This document shows positions 24,979 to 33,280 of a stretch of DNA of 50,577 bases, piece by piece. The notes beneath the pieces were generated by a model, which worked only from the letters and a program-made list of their open reading frames with translations, was not told where the DNA came from and did not search any database. How positions within the stretch are numbered: the first letter of the stretch is position 1; the number at the start of each line of letters is the position of its first letter. The stretch is from Actinomycetes bacterium (lineage in GTDB: Bacteria; Actinomycetota; CALGFH01), in NCBI GenBank assembly GCA_036000965.1, contig DASYUT010000208.1:1-50577 (forward strand), in the 5' to 3' direction. Made by a program: the position numbers and the translations under genes.

Positions 24979-27111
24979 GTGGGCAGACGACAGCTCTCCG
25001 CGCAGGCGGGCCGGCGCGACAAGCTGGTCCCCGCGTTGCGCAGCGTCAACAGCATGCTCGGTGGGGACGCCGTCCTGCGCGCCGCGGACATCGACGTCGG
25101 CCACGCGCGGGAGCGCCGCAGGCAGCGGCGCCTCGTCCGGGTCGCGGTCGTCCTCTGGCTGGCCTGCGCCTTCGCCTGGTACCGGGTGCTGACCCACCAG
25201 TCCCTCAACCCGCTGTCCGGCCTCGACCTCGGCCCTGACGTCGCCCTCTGGCTGCCACTGGTGCTGCTGGTGCTGCTGGTCGGGCTCGTGATGCTGCTGC
25301 CCATGGCGGGCCAGAGCCGCTCGCCGCACCTTCTCTACCGGCCCGAGCAGATCCAGGTCAGCCTGGACGACGTCAAGGGGCTCGATCCTCTCCGGGACGA
25401 GATCGTCAAGACGCTCAACCTGTTCCTCGGTTATGCGACGTTCCGCGACCGGCTCGGCGGCAACCCGCGCCGCGGGATCCTGTTCGAGGGCCGGCCGGGC
25501 ACCGGCAAGACGCATATGGCCAAGGCAATGGCCAGGCACGCCGGCGTGCCCTTCCTGTTCGTCTCGGCCACCAGTTTCCAGTCGATGTGGTACGGCATGA
25601 CCGCGCGCAAGATCCGCTCCTATTTCAAGGCGCTGCGCAAGATCGCCCGCGAGGAAGGCGGCGCGATCGGGTTCATCGAGGAGATCGATGCCATCGGCGG
25701 GACCAGGGGCAGCGTGGAAGGCATGGGCGTCTCTCCGGCCACCGCCTGGCCGGTCCTGGGCCGCCGGGTCGAGCCGTCCATCGCCTCGGGCACCGGCGGG
25801 GTCGTGAACGAGCTGCTGATCCAGCTCCAGAGCTTCGACACCCCGCCGCTCGGCGAGCGGGCGTGGGGCAAGGTCATCGACTGGGTCAACGGCTACCTGC
25901 CACTGGACCACCAGCTCCGCAAGCGCTCCCTCAAGTACAACAACATCCTCGTGATCGCGGCCACCAACCGGGCCGACGCGCTCGACCCGGCGCTGCTGCG
26001 TCCGGGCCGGTTCGACCGCAAGCTCTATTTCGACCTGCCCAACAAGGACGGCCGCCGGGAGCTGGTCGACTACTTCCTCGACAAGAAGGCCCACCACGGG
26101 GAACTGGACGACCCCGCCCGGCGCGAGGAGCTGGCCCACCTCACCTTCGGCTACACCCCGGTGATGATCGAGCACCTGCTCGACGAGGCCCTGGTGTGGG
26201 CGCTGCGGTCGGGCCGCGACGCGATGCGCTGGGTCGACGTGAACCAGGCCAAGCTCTCCGAGGAGATCGGGCTCAAGCAGCCGGTCACCTACACCCCGCT
26301 CGAGAAGGAGATGGTGGCCACCCACGAGGCCGGCCACGCGGTCGCCGCCTACCTGTCGGGCGTCGGCCGCAAGCTCGAGGTCCTCTCCATCATCAAGCGC
26401 AAGGACGCCCTCGGCCTGCTCGCCCACAACGACACCGAGGAGCGCTGGACCCGCACCAAGACCGAGCTGCAGGCGTTCCTGCGGATCTCGTGCGCCGGCA
26501 TGGCCGCCGAGGAGCTGTGGTTCGGGGAGTCCACCACCGGCCCGGGCGGCGACCTCGTCGGCGCCACCAGCATTGCCGCCCAGATGGTGGGCGCCCTGGG
26601 CATGACCGACTCGCTCGTCTCCTACGTGGCGATGGAAGAGGGCCTCAACGACCGCAACATGGTCGCCCGGGTGCTGTCCGACTCCGATGGCAAGGACAAG
26701 GTCGACCGGCTCCTCCACGAGGCCAAGGCGTCGGTCAAGGACCAGCTCGACCGGAACCGCACCCTCGTCGAGGCGCTCAGGGACGCCCTGATCGACCGGG
26801 AGGAGCTCATCGGCGACGAGATCGTCGAGGTGCTCCGCCAGGCCGAGGCCGAGTTGGCCACCCCGCTGCCGGCCCGCCGCTCCCCGGAGCTGCTCGCCAA
26901 CCGGCCCGAGCCCTTGGCGCCTGAGCCGCGCGGGCCCGAGCGCCTGGCGCTCGGGCCCGTGGCACCTGAGCCCCTGGCGCCCGAGGAGCCTGCCGCCCCG
27001 GCTGCGTCGGCCCCGCCGGCTGCGTCGGCCCCGCCAGCCCCCGAGACCCGGGGCGCGACGGGCAGGTGGCTCGAGCCTCCCTACCCCGGGGGCCACGGCA
27101 GCACCTCCTGA
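24979..27111 (+). CDS. FtsH-like membrane AAA+ metalloprotease, divergent subfamily
   Basis: 710 residues. Two transmembrane helices (about 54-71 and 88-108) are separated by only about 17 residues, unlike the larger outer domain of FtsH. The AAA+ module has Walker A GRPGTGKT (171-178) and Walker B GFIEEID (231-237, Glu replacing the usual Asp). Pore loop MWYG stands where FtsH has MFVG. After AIGGTRG there is an insertion to about residue 322 of roughly 50 residues relative to FtsH, then VIAATNRADALDPALLRPGRF with arginine fingers. The M41 peptidase has HEAGH (449-453) and the third ligand Asp in TTGPGGDLVGATS. The tail is a Pro/Ala-rich repeat. GTG 24979 has GGGAGG 5 bases upstream. It is probably a membrane quality-control protease; substrates are unknown. 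Its end overlaps the convergent citrate synthase gene by 31 bases. Confidence 0.88.
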   Translation: MGRRQLSAQAGRRDKLVPALRSVNSMLGGDAVLRAADIDVGHARERRRQRRLVRVAVVLWLACAFAWYRVLTHQSLNPLSGLDLGPDVALWLPLVLLVLLVGLVMLLPMAGQSRSPHLLYRPEQIQVSLDDVKGLDPLRDEIVKTLNLFLGYATFRDRLGGNPRRGILFEGRPGTGKTHMAKAMARHAGVPFLFVSATSFQSMWYGMTARKIRSYFKALRKIAREEGGAIGFIEEIDAIGGTRGSVEGMGVSPATAWPVLGRRVEPSIASGTGGVVNELLIQLQSFDTPPLGERAWGKVIDWVNGYLPLDHQLRKRSLKYNNILVIAATNRADALDPALLRPGRFDRKLYFDLPNKDGRRELVDYFLDKKAHHGELDDPARREELAHLTFGYTPVMIEHLLDEALVWALRSGRDAMRWVDVNQAKLSEEIGLKQPVTYTPLEKEMVATHEAGHAVAAYLSGVGRKLEVLSIIKRKDALGLLAHNDTEERWTRTKTELQAFLRISCAGMAAEELWFGESTTGPGGDLVGATSIAAQMVGALGMTDSLVSYVAMEEGLNDRNMVARVLSDSDGKDKVDRLLHEAKASVKDQLDRNRTLVEALRDALIDREELIGDEIVEVLRQAEAELATPLPARRSPELLANRPEPLAPEPRGPERLALGPVAPEPLAPEEPAAPAASAPPAASAPPAPETRGATGRWLEPPYPGGHGSTS

Positions 27112-28523
27112 CCCTTGCCTGATCCTGCCTGATCCTGCGCGGTTGGTAGACGGCGGCCTGGCGGCGGTAGCGGGCCGACGTAGGTGGCCCGGGGCCGGAT
27201 CGGAGTGCCCCGCTCGTACTCCTCGAGTGCGTGGGCCAGCCAGCCGGCCGTCCGCGCGACGGCGAACACCGCCTCGCCGGCGCCCCGGGTCATCCCGGTC
27301 ACGTGGGCGAGCGCGGCCAGCGCGAAGTCGGCGTTCGGCGGCGGCAGCCGGCGGCGCCCCACCGCGGCGAGGACGGCCTCCACCACAGCGAGCCGGCCGG
27401 CCTCGCCCGCTTCGGGCGGCGTGGCGTGGCCCGCTTCGGGCGGCGCGGCGTGGCCCGCTTCGGGCGGCGCGGCCTCGCGCGCTTCCGGCAAGCCGGATGC
27501 GGGGGCCAGCGCACGGATCCGCTCGAACAGCAGGGCCGCGCGCGGGTCTCCGTGGGGGTACAAGGGGTGCCCGAGCCCGGGCACCCCTTCGCCCCGCCGC
27601 AGCCGGTCGCCGACCACCCGGGCCGCCTCGGCCGGCCCCTCGATCCCGGCCAGCATCGCCTCGACCGCGAGCGACGCGCCGCCGTGCTGGGCGCCGCTCA
27701 CGACCCCCAGGCCCGCGAGCACGACCGCGTACGGGTCGGCCCGTACCGACGCGGCCACCCTGGCCGCGAGCGTCGAGGCAGCGAGCTCGTGGTCGGCCAG
27801 GAGCACGAGCGCGGCATCGAGCACCTCCACCATGCCGGGGACCGGGTCCGACGGGCAGAGCCGCCGCCACAGCCGCGCCGCGACGCGCCCCTCCAGGCCC
27901 GGCTCGCGCGCGCCGACGGCCGCACCAGCCAGGGGAAGGGCGTGGACCAGCCCGGCCAGCAGCGCCTGGCCGGTCGTGACCACGGCGGCCGGGTGCAGCT
28001 CGAAGCGCAGCTCGTCGGTGGCGGCCAGCGCGGCCGCGACGACCCGGAGGCGGTCGAGGGGCAGGGTGCCCGAGGGGAGTCCCGCCTGGCACGCAGCTGC
28101 CACGGCCACCGCGCCGGGATCGGCCCGCCAGCCCGAGGCCGCAGCCCCCTCGAACCGGCTGGTCCACAACCAGGAGGCGACCTCCTCGAAGCTGTGCGAG
28201 CGGGCGAGGGCCAAGGCGTCGAGGCCCCGGTACCACAGCGTCCCGTGCTGGATCGCGGTGAGCGCCGACTCGACCACCACGGCGGGCGCCCCGTGAGGCT
28301 CGCGCCGTCGGCCCCGGCGGGCGAGCTGATCGACCTCGTCGGGGTCGAACGAGCTGGTCCGCCCGCCCGCCTCCCGCCTGCTGCGCAGCAGCCCGCGGCT
28401 GACGTAGGCGTAGAGCGTCTCGGGCTTGACTCCGAGCCGCGCCGCGGCCTCGGCGCTGGTCAGCCGGCGGGTCGCGGCCTCGGCGCTGGTCAGCCGGCGA
28501 GTCGCGGGCACCGCCTCGCTCAT
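27081..28523 (-). CDS. Si-type citrate synthase with N-terminal helix-turn-helix domain
   Basis: 480 residues. The C-terminal 400 form a citrate synthase fold: active-site His in GAQHGGASLAVEAM, second His in GLGHPLYPHGDPRA and catalytic Asp in PPPNADFALAALAH. The N-terminus (about 21-66) is a MerR/excisionase-like helix-turn-helix (TSAEAAARLGVKPETLYAYVSRGLL). This architecture is known in a subgroup of actinobacterial citrate synthases, where the DNA-binding role is unproven. The helix-turn-helix lead is tandemly duplicated (TRRLTSAEAA twice), and an APPEAGH repeat is inserted in the catalytic domain before the Asp motif. ATG 28523 has GGGAGG 5 bases upstream. It is divergent from the Re-citrate-synthase-like gene across a 101-base A/T-rich promoter gap. 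Confidence 0.9.
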   Translation of the reverse strand: MSEAVPATRRLTSAEAATRRLTSAEAAARLGVKPETLYAYVSRGLLRSRREAGGRTSSFDPDEVDQLARRGRRREPHGAPAVVVESALTAIQHGTLWYRGLDALALARSHSFEEVASWLWTSRFEGAAASGWRADPGAVAVAAACQAGLPSGTLPLDRLRVVAAALAATDELRFELHPAAVVTTGQALLAGLVHALPLAGAAVGAREPGLEGRVAARLWRRLCPSDPVPGMVEVLDAALVLLADHELAASTLAARVAASVRADPYAVVLAGLGVVSGAQHGGASLAVEAMLAGIEGPAEAARVVGDRLRRGEGVPGLGHPLYPHGDPRAALLFERIRALAPASGLPEAREAAPPEAGHAAPPEAGHATPPEAGEAGRLAVVEAVLAAVGRRRLPPPNADFALAALAHVTGMTRGAGEAVFAVARTAGWLAHALEEYERGTPIRPRATYVGPLPPPGRRLPTAQDQAGSGKGQEVLPWPPG

Positions 28524-28541
28524 TGGGCCTCCCGCAATGAC

Positions 28542-28564
28542 ATTGATTACATGATCAATATTGA
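28542..28564. promoter_or_regulatory. Palindromic A/T-rich operator candidate between the two citrate-synthase genes
   Basis: ATTGAT (28542-28547), a 6-base spacer, and ATCAAT (28554-28559) form an inverted repeat; overlapping it is the perfect palindrome TCAATATTGA (28555-28564). Such A/T richness stands out in this genome. It lies where both divergent promoters must be, so it is a candidate binding site, possibly for the helix-turn-helix of the citrate synthase itself (inference). Confidence 0.5.
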
Positions 28565-28624
28565 CGAACCCTACCTGCGCTGGCAGCATCCACACAAGCT
28601 CGACCGAACCGCTGGAGCTGGACC

Positions 28625-29902
28625 ATGCCGCGTATCCACTTCCTCGACGTCACCAACCGCGACGGCGTCCAGACGGCGCGCGTCAACCTGTCGAAGTTCG
28701 GCAAGACGATGGTGAACTTCTACCTCGGCAAGCTCGGCGTGACCCAGTCCGAGCTGGGCTTCCCGGCCCTGTTCCACGAGGTGCCCTACATCAGGGCGAA
28801 CCTCGCCCTGGCGGAGGCGGGCGCGTTCGGCGGCCTGCGCCTGTCCGGGTGGGCCAGGGCCGTGCCCGAGGACGTCGATGCGGCCGCTCCGCTCGGCCTC
28901 AGGCACATGAACCTGTCGATCTCCACCTCGGACCAGATGATCGCCAACAAGTTCAAGGGCCGCCTGGACCGGGCCGCGGTCATCCGCGAGATGGTCAAGG
29001 CCACAGCGGCGGCCAAGGCGGCCGGGGTCGAGACTCTGGGCGTGAACGCCGAAGACGGCTCCCGAACCGACGACGGCTACCTGGCCGAGTTCGCCCACGC
29101 GGCCAGGGACGCCGGGGCCGACCGCATCCGCTACTGCGACACGATCGGGGGCGAGACCCCCGCCCACATCCGCGAGCGCTTCGCCCGCCTGGCCGCCGAC
29201 GTCGGCATCCCGGTCGAGACGCACTGCCACAACGACCTCGGCATGGCCGTGGCCAACTCGGTCTCCGGCGCGCTCGGCGACCTCGACGCCGGCCAGGACG
29301 CCTGGGTCAACACCTGCGTCAACGGCATCGGCGAGCGGGCCGGCAACGCCGACCTCCTCTCCTGCATCCTCGCCTTCCGGCACGGCTTCGGCCTGGCCTC
29401 GCGGGCTTCGGGCGAGGGGGCCTCGCGCGCCTCGGGCGAGGGGGCCGATCAGGCGGAGCTAGGCGACGGCCTCGACCTCGGCTGGGCGCGGCGGTTCGGC
29501 CTGTGGGCCAGCTACGCGTTCGGCCAGCCGCTGCCGATCGGGCAGCCGGGCGTGGGCCGCAACGCGTTCGCCCACGAGTCGGGGATCCACGCCGACGGCG
29601 CGCTCAAGGACCGCCACAACTACGAGCTGTACGACGACGAGACGCTCGGGCCGTTCCCCCACGACCACGCCCAGCGCGAGGGCCGGGTCGTGCTGACCGG
29701 CGAGTACGGCGGCCGGGCCGGGTTCCGGCACGTGATGGAAGCCCTCGGCGTCGAGGTGGCCGGCGACCACGAGGAGCTGGTGTTCAAGCTCGTGCAGCTC
29801 ACCAACGCGGCCACCGGCCGCCCCCTCACCGACGACGAGCTGCGCCTGCTCGCCGCCCATCCCGGGGAGCTGGCCCTGCTCTACCCCGGGTATCTGTCCT
29901 GA
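28625..29902 (+). CDS. Re-citrate synthase/homocitrate synthase-like DRE-TIM metallolyase
   Basis: 425 residues of the isopropylmalate/homocitrate synthase superfamily, condensing acetyl-CoA with an oxo-acid. The catalytic start is FLDVTNRDGVQTAR (Arg-Asp pair); metal ligands are ETHCHNDLG (HxH) and the Asn in GIGERAGNADL. From memory, the stretches HMNLSISTSDQMIANKFKG, GVNAEDGSRT, DRIRYCDTIG and PGVGRNAFAHESGIHADG match the Re-citrate synthase group of Clostridium kluyveri and delta-proteobacteria better than LeuA or NifV. An in-frame SRASGEGA duplication (about 260-276) is inserted in the middle. ATG has GGAG 8 bases upstream. Its divergent neighbour is a Si-type citrate synthase, which supports a citrate-forming role; homocitrate or citramalate remain alternatives. 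Confidence 0.85.
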   Translation: MPRIHFLDVTNRDGVQTARVNLSKFGKTMVNFYLGKLGVTQSELGFPALFHEVPYIRANLALAEAGAFGGLRLSGWARAVPEDVDAAAPLGLRHMNLSISTSDQMIANKFKGRLDRAAVIREMVKATAAAKAAGVETLGVNAEDGSRTDDGYLAEFAHAARDAGADRIRYCDTIGGETPAHIRERFARLAADVGIPVETHCHNDLGMAVANSVSGALGDLDAGQDAWVNTCVNGIGERAGNADLLSCILAFRHGFGLASRASGEGASRASGEGADQAELGDGLDLGWARRFGLWASYAFGQPLPIGQPGVGRNAFAHESGIHADGALKDRHNYELYDDETLGPFPHDHAQREGRVVLTGEYGGRAGFRHVMEALGVEVAGDHEELVFKLVQLTNAATGRPLTDDELRLLAAHPGELALLYPGYLS

Positions 29903-30056
29903 CGTCATGAACCAACCGATGGCCACATGACGGGGATAAACGCTGGGGCGGAACGTGCCGACGACGCCGGCGGGCTCGGCGAGGTGTTCACCCACGGACC
30001 GATGGTCCGGAGCAGCGGCGGGCCCGAATAGGCAACACGAGCATCGGAGCAACGAG

Positions 30057-30554
30057 ATGAACCAGAAGAACCTCGACATCTACGGTGCCGAGCCGATTCC
30101 TTGGTCGCGCGCGCTCGACCAGCTGGAGGCTGGCTCCGCGAAGACGTACTGGCTGGCCACGGTGGGCCCCGACGGGCGGCCGCACGTCGCAGGGGTGGGC
30201 GCGTTGTGGATCGACGGGAAGTTCTACTTCACGAGTGGCCATGGGACGCGCAAGAGCCGGAACCTGGCCGAGAACCCGAACTGCGTCGTCTCGGTGGCGC
30301 TCCCGAACCTCGACCTCGTCATCGAGGGCACGGCGGCCAAGGTGACCGACGAAGCCACGCTCCAGCACATCGCGGAGCGCTACGCGGCCCAGGGGTGGCC
30401 GGCGCGCGTGAGCGACGGCGCCATCACCGCCGAGTACAGCGCGCCGAGCGCCGGACCGCCGCCCTGGAACCTCTACGTCGTCACGCCCGTAGCGGCGGTC
30501 GGCGTTGCCACCGCCGGGCCGTACGGCGCCATGCGCTGGCAGTTCGAGAGCTGA
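30057..30554 (+). CDS. Pyridoxamine 5'-phosphate oxidase-fold flavin/F420-binding protein
   Basis: 165 residues of the split-barrel PPOX fold: YWLATVGPDGRPHVAGVGALWIDG, then FYFTSGHGTRKSRNLAENP, then CVVSVALPNLDLVIEGTAAKV. The basic cluster GTRKSRNL is typical for phosphate binding of FMN or F420. Its C-terminal PPWNLYVVTPVAAVGVAT and MRWQF match small actinobacterial proteins annotated as PPOX-class or F420-dependent enzymes. The substrate is unknown; pyridoxal synthesis is unlikely given the family branch. ATG 30057 has CGGAG 7 bases upstream. It appears to be a single-gene unit. Confidence 0.85.
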   Translation: MNQKNLDIYGAEPIPWSRALDQLEAGSAKTYWLATVGPDGRPHVAGVGALWIDGKFYFTSGHGTRKSRNLAENPNCVVSVALPNLDLVIEGTAAKVTDEATLQHIAERYAAQGWPARVSDGAITAEYSAPSAGPPPWNLYVVTPVAAVGVATAGPYGAMRWQFES

Positions 30555-31104
30555 ACCGCTCGCGGGAGCGAAGGAGAACATCGATGGCGAACCACAGACG
30601 TGGCGAAAGTGGAGGCGGTGAAAGGGGGACGCGGGAGCCGGCGAGTAGCTCGCTGCTCGAACGGGGTAGGCTGCGGGTGAGCAGCGGCGCTGACCTCGTT
30701 CTCCCAGCAGGTCAACGCCCTCACCGAGCTGGGCGGGCTGTTCCAGCGCGCCGCCATCGTGCTGGGCTGGGGGTGGGTGGCGCTGCTCGCGGTCCGGCTG
30801 CTGGCAACCTTCGCCCACCAAGCAGCGTCCGTCTCCGCTTCCACATAGCGCGAACCTCAGGGGCACCCGAGCCGGTGACGCCGCTCGAGGTGGGGGTCTG
30901 GGCGCCCTACCTGTACTCCCGCCGCCGGTACTCCGCTCACGCCATCGCGTCCCACACGATCGCCGACACCCCACTGATCGTGAAGATCTTCCGTCTCGGC
31001 TGAGCTGAGAGGCGACCCCTTCGACTGCGAAGTCGGTAACGATAGTCACCGTTGGGTGCTGGCATGATCACGGAACCGAGACGGCCGGTCCGGCGGGAGG
31101 GCAG
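30555..31104. other. Long intergenic region with gene remnants
   Basis: 550 bases between the PPOX and LtrA-like genes. A short ORF could start at ATG 30584 after GAAGGAG but runs into Arg/Pro-rich noise. The clear membrane-protein tail at 30681-30848 is listed separately. Another frame ending at 31003 (VWAPYLYSRRRYSAHAIASH, then KIFRLG) looks weakly protein-like. At about 31032-31050 the sequence GGTAAC, then GATA, then GTCACC, a near-palindrome, may be an operator or -10 region for the LtrA-like gene. Confidence 0.4.
30681..30848 (+). pseudogene. C-terminal fragment of a membrane protein without a start
   Basis: The frame from the TGA at 30678 to TAG at 30846-30848 encodes LTSFSQQVNALTELGGLF and then a clean transmembrane helix (AAIVLGWGWVALLAVRLLAT) with a short tail. 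There is no start codon before the hydrophobic part, so this looks like the 3' end of a gene whose front is lost. The family is uncertain; it recalls the end of DUF4349-type membrane proteins, but I would not insist. Confidence 0.4.
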
Positions 31105-32301
31105 GTGGGGTCGGTGAGGCGGGGTGCTGGTCTTGGTGGGCTGCTGCGGGCTCATGACGGCGGTGCGCAGCGGGTCACCTCCATGGAGCTGTTCTTCGAC
31201 CTGGTGTACGTGCTGGCGGTGACGCAGCTGTCGCACCTGCTGCTCGAACATCTCAGCGTGCGTGGCGCCGCGCAGACGGCGCTGCTGTTGCTGGCGGTAT
31301 GGGTGGCGTGGATCTACAACGCCTGGTTCACCAACTGGTTCGACCCTGACCGGCGGATGGTGCGGCTGGTGCTGGTCGGGGTGATGCTGGCCAGCCTGCT
31401 CATGTCGGCGACCCTGGCGGAGGCGTTCGGCGAGCGCGGCCTGCTGTTCGCCGGAGCGTACGCGGCGATGCAGGTCGGCCGGACGCTGTTCGTGGTCGCG
31501 GCGCTGCGCGAGGAACCGGGGTTGCGCCGCAACTTCCAGCGGATCCTCGTCTGGCTGGTGGCCGCCGCGGTGCTGTGGCTGGCCGGTGGTCTTGGACACG
31601 GGACAGCGCGGGAGGCGCTGTGGCTGGCGGCCGTGGTGGTGGACCTCACCGGGCCGGTGTGCGGGTTCTTCACCCCGGGCCTGGGGCGTTCGCAGACGAC
31701 GGACTGGACGATCGCCGGCTGGCACATGGCAGAGCGCTGTCAGCTGTTCATCATCATCGCGCTGGGCGAGTCGCTGCTGGTCACCGGCGCCACGTTCGGG
31801 GAGCTGCCGTTCTCTGCGGCGACCGTCGCCGCGTTCGTGGTGGCCTTCCTCGGCAGCGTGGCGCTGTGGTGGGTCTACTTCGACCGCAGTGCCGAGGCCG
31901 CCAGCCAGGTGATCGCGGGGTCGTCCGACCCGGGGCGGCTGGGCCGGTCGGCCTACACCTACTGCCATGTGCTGATGGCGGCCGGCATCATCGTCACCGC
32001 CGTCGGCGACGAGCTGACGATCACCCACCCGAGTGGGCACGCGAGCGTGGCGACCATCGCGACCGTCCTGGCCGGCCCGGCGTTGTTCCTGGCCGGGCAT
32101 GTCCTGTTCAAGCGGGCGGTGTTCGGCGTGCTGTCGGTCCCCCGCCTGCTCGCGATCCTCGCGTTGGCGATCCTGGCACCGCTGGGGCTGGTCGTGTCGC
32201 CGCTGGTCCTTGCCACCGCGGCAACCCTGGTCGTGGCCGCCGTGGCCGCGTCGGACTCCCGCACGCGGCCGGCGGACCAGCCCGCGTCGGCGACCATCTG
32301 A
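31105..32301 (+). CDS. LtrA (low temperature requirement A) family membrane protein
   Basis: 398 residues, nearly all hydrophobic helices. The family-defining start VTSMELFFDLVYVLAVTQLSH (residues 24-44) is present, as are WIYNAWFTNWFDPD, ERCQLFIIIALGESLLVTGATF and WWVYFDRSAE, which carry the conserved charged residues of the family. About eleven transmembrane segments are visible by eye. The family is named after a Listeria cold-growth mutant; its molecular function is not known. GTG 31105 has GGGAGG 4-5 bases upstream; the GTG at 31114 is an alternative. Confidence 0.92.
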   Translation: MGSVRRGAGLGGLLRAHDGGAQRVTSMELFFDLVYVLAVTQLSHLLLEHLSVRGAAQTALLLLAVWVAWIYNAWFTNWFDPDRRMVRLVLVGVMLASLLMSATLAEAFGERGLLFAGAYAAMQVGRTLFVVAALREEPGLRRNFQRILVWLVAAAVLWLAGGLGHGTAREALWLAAVVVDLTGPVCGFFTPGLGRSQTTDWTIAGWHMAERCQLFIIIALGESLLVTGATFGELPFSAATVAAFVVAFLGSVALWWVYFDRSAEAASQVIAGSSDPGRLGRSAYTYCHVLMAAGIIVTAVGDELTITHPSGHASVATIATVLAGPALFLAGHVLFKRAVFGVLSVPRLLAILALAILAPLGLVVSPLVLATAATLVVAAVAASDSRTRPADQPASATI

Positions 32302-32327
32302 CCACCCCGCGCCGGCGACCACCTGAC

Positions 32328-32402
32328 ACAAGCTGGCGGCGGCTGAGCGACTGGCAGCGCGCCAGCGTGTGGCAGTGGCCGCAGCGCCTGCTGCTCGAGG
32401 AG
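32328..32402 (+). pseudogene. IS5-family transposase fragment
   Basis: The plus-strand frame reads TSWRRLSDWQRASVWQWPQR and then LLLEE, matching the N-terminal helix-turn-helix part of IS5/IS427-type transposases (pattern CWRRL-DWQ-AGVW-RLH--LL-EL). Neither the DDE region nor terminal repeats follow, so only this scrap remains. Confidence 0.6.
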
Positions 32403-32737
32403 TCCAGTTGTCATCAGCGACCTGCTCGACCGCGGCCGGAGTCCGCTGACACCTGCAATCGCTGTGGGCGGCTCAGCCGCCTCATCGCGGTCTTGTTGTG
32501 TTCTGGCGCTGGGTGCTCAACCGAAGTTGACGGTCATTATCGGGACATTGGACCACGCCGGCGGCAAGCTCCGGGAACAGCTCCCGGGCCTTGGCGCACT
32601 CCAGTCCCTCAGCCACCGCTCACCCCGAGCGCCTCGCGGCGGAGCTTGGCAATCCCCCTCACCGATGCGGAATCCCGCGCGCGATCGCCGCCGTAGTACC
32701 AATGGAGCAAACGTCTTCGGTGATCCGGGGTCAAGAC
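32403..32737. other. Non-coding region upstream of the GNAT gene
   Basis: No supportable gene. It contains a hairpin CTCCGGGAACAGCTCCCGG (about 32568-32586). An in-frame ATG at 32702 could extend the GNAT protein by 12 residues. The region follows the IS5 fragment and may be debris of the same insertion. Confidence 0.4.
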
Positions 32738-33220
32738 ATGGAGATCAGACCGGTAAGGCGCGGCGAGGCGGCCGGCCTGCGGGAGCTGCGGCTTCGTGCG
32801 CTTGGTGATGCGCCGTACGCATATTTCGCGTCGCTGGAGAACGAGGAGAGCCTGCCGCTGTCGTACTGGGAGGACTGGGCGACGAGCGAGGACAAGGTCG
32901 TGCTCGTGGCCGTGGAGGACGGTGACTGGCTCGGCATGGCGGGCGCGTTCGTGCATCCGGACAAGAGCGACACAGTGAGTCTTTGGTGGCTGTGGGTCGC
33001 CCCAAACGCGCGCGGGCGGGGGCTCGCGCGACGGCTGGTGGTAGCGCGGGCTGACTGGGCGCGGGAACGGGGTGCCGTCCGGCTCGAGCTTGCGGTCGCC
33101 GAGAACAACAGGGCAGCCAAGGCGCTCTACCGGAGCCTCGGGTTCGTCCCGACGGGGGAACGCCGGTCAATGGCCTCCGACCCGACGCGTGTCGGGATAT
33201 TCATGGCCCGGCCGCTCTGA
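32738..33220 (+). CDS. GNAT-family N-acetyltransferase
   Basis: 160 residues. The fold runs MEIRPVRRGEAAGLRELRLRA, GMAGAFVHPD, LWWLWVAPNARGRGLARRLV (acetyl-CoA pyrophosphate loop with RGRGLA), then RLELAVAENNRAAKALYRSLGF (motif B) and the end strand. The acceptor substrate is unknown; the sequence resembles general RimI-like amine or protein acetylases. ATG 32738 matches the usual GNAT start (MEIRPV); ATG 32702 is possible. It converges on the P450 cluster, with a candidate terminator between. Confidence 0.88.
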   Translation: MEIRPVRRGEAAGLRELRLRALGDAPYAYFASLENEESLPLSYWEDWATSEDKVVLVAVEDGDWLGMAGAFVHPDKSDTVSLWWLWVAPNARGRGLARRLVVARADWARERGAVRLELAVAENNRAAKALYRSLGFVPTGERRSMASDPTRVGIFMARPL

Positions 33221-33225
33221 GACTC

Positions 33226-33277
33226 CACCGGCCAGCGGTACGGGTCATGGTCACGGTCCGGTCCTGTGTGGCCGGTG
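33226..33277. terminator. Inverted repeat between convergent GNAT and P450 genes
   Basis: CACCGGCCA (33226-33234) and TGGCCGGTG (33269-33277), perfect over 9 bp with a 34-nt loop that can itself fold (GGTCA/TGGTC-like). It lies just beyond both stop codons, fitting a bidirectional terminator. Confidence 0.45.
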
Positions 33278-33280
33278 CCG

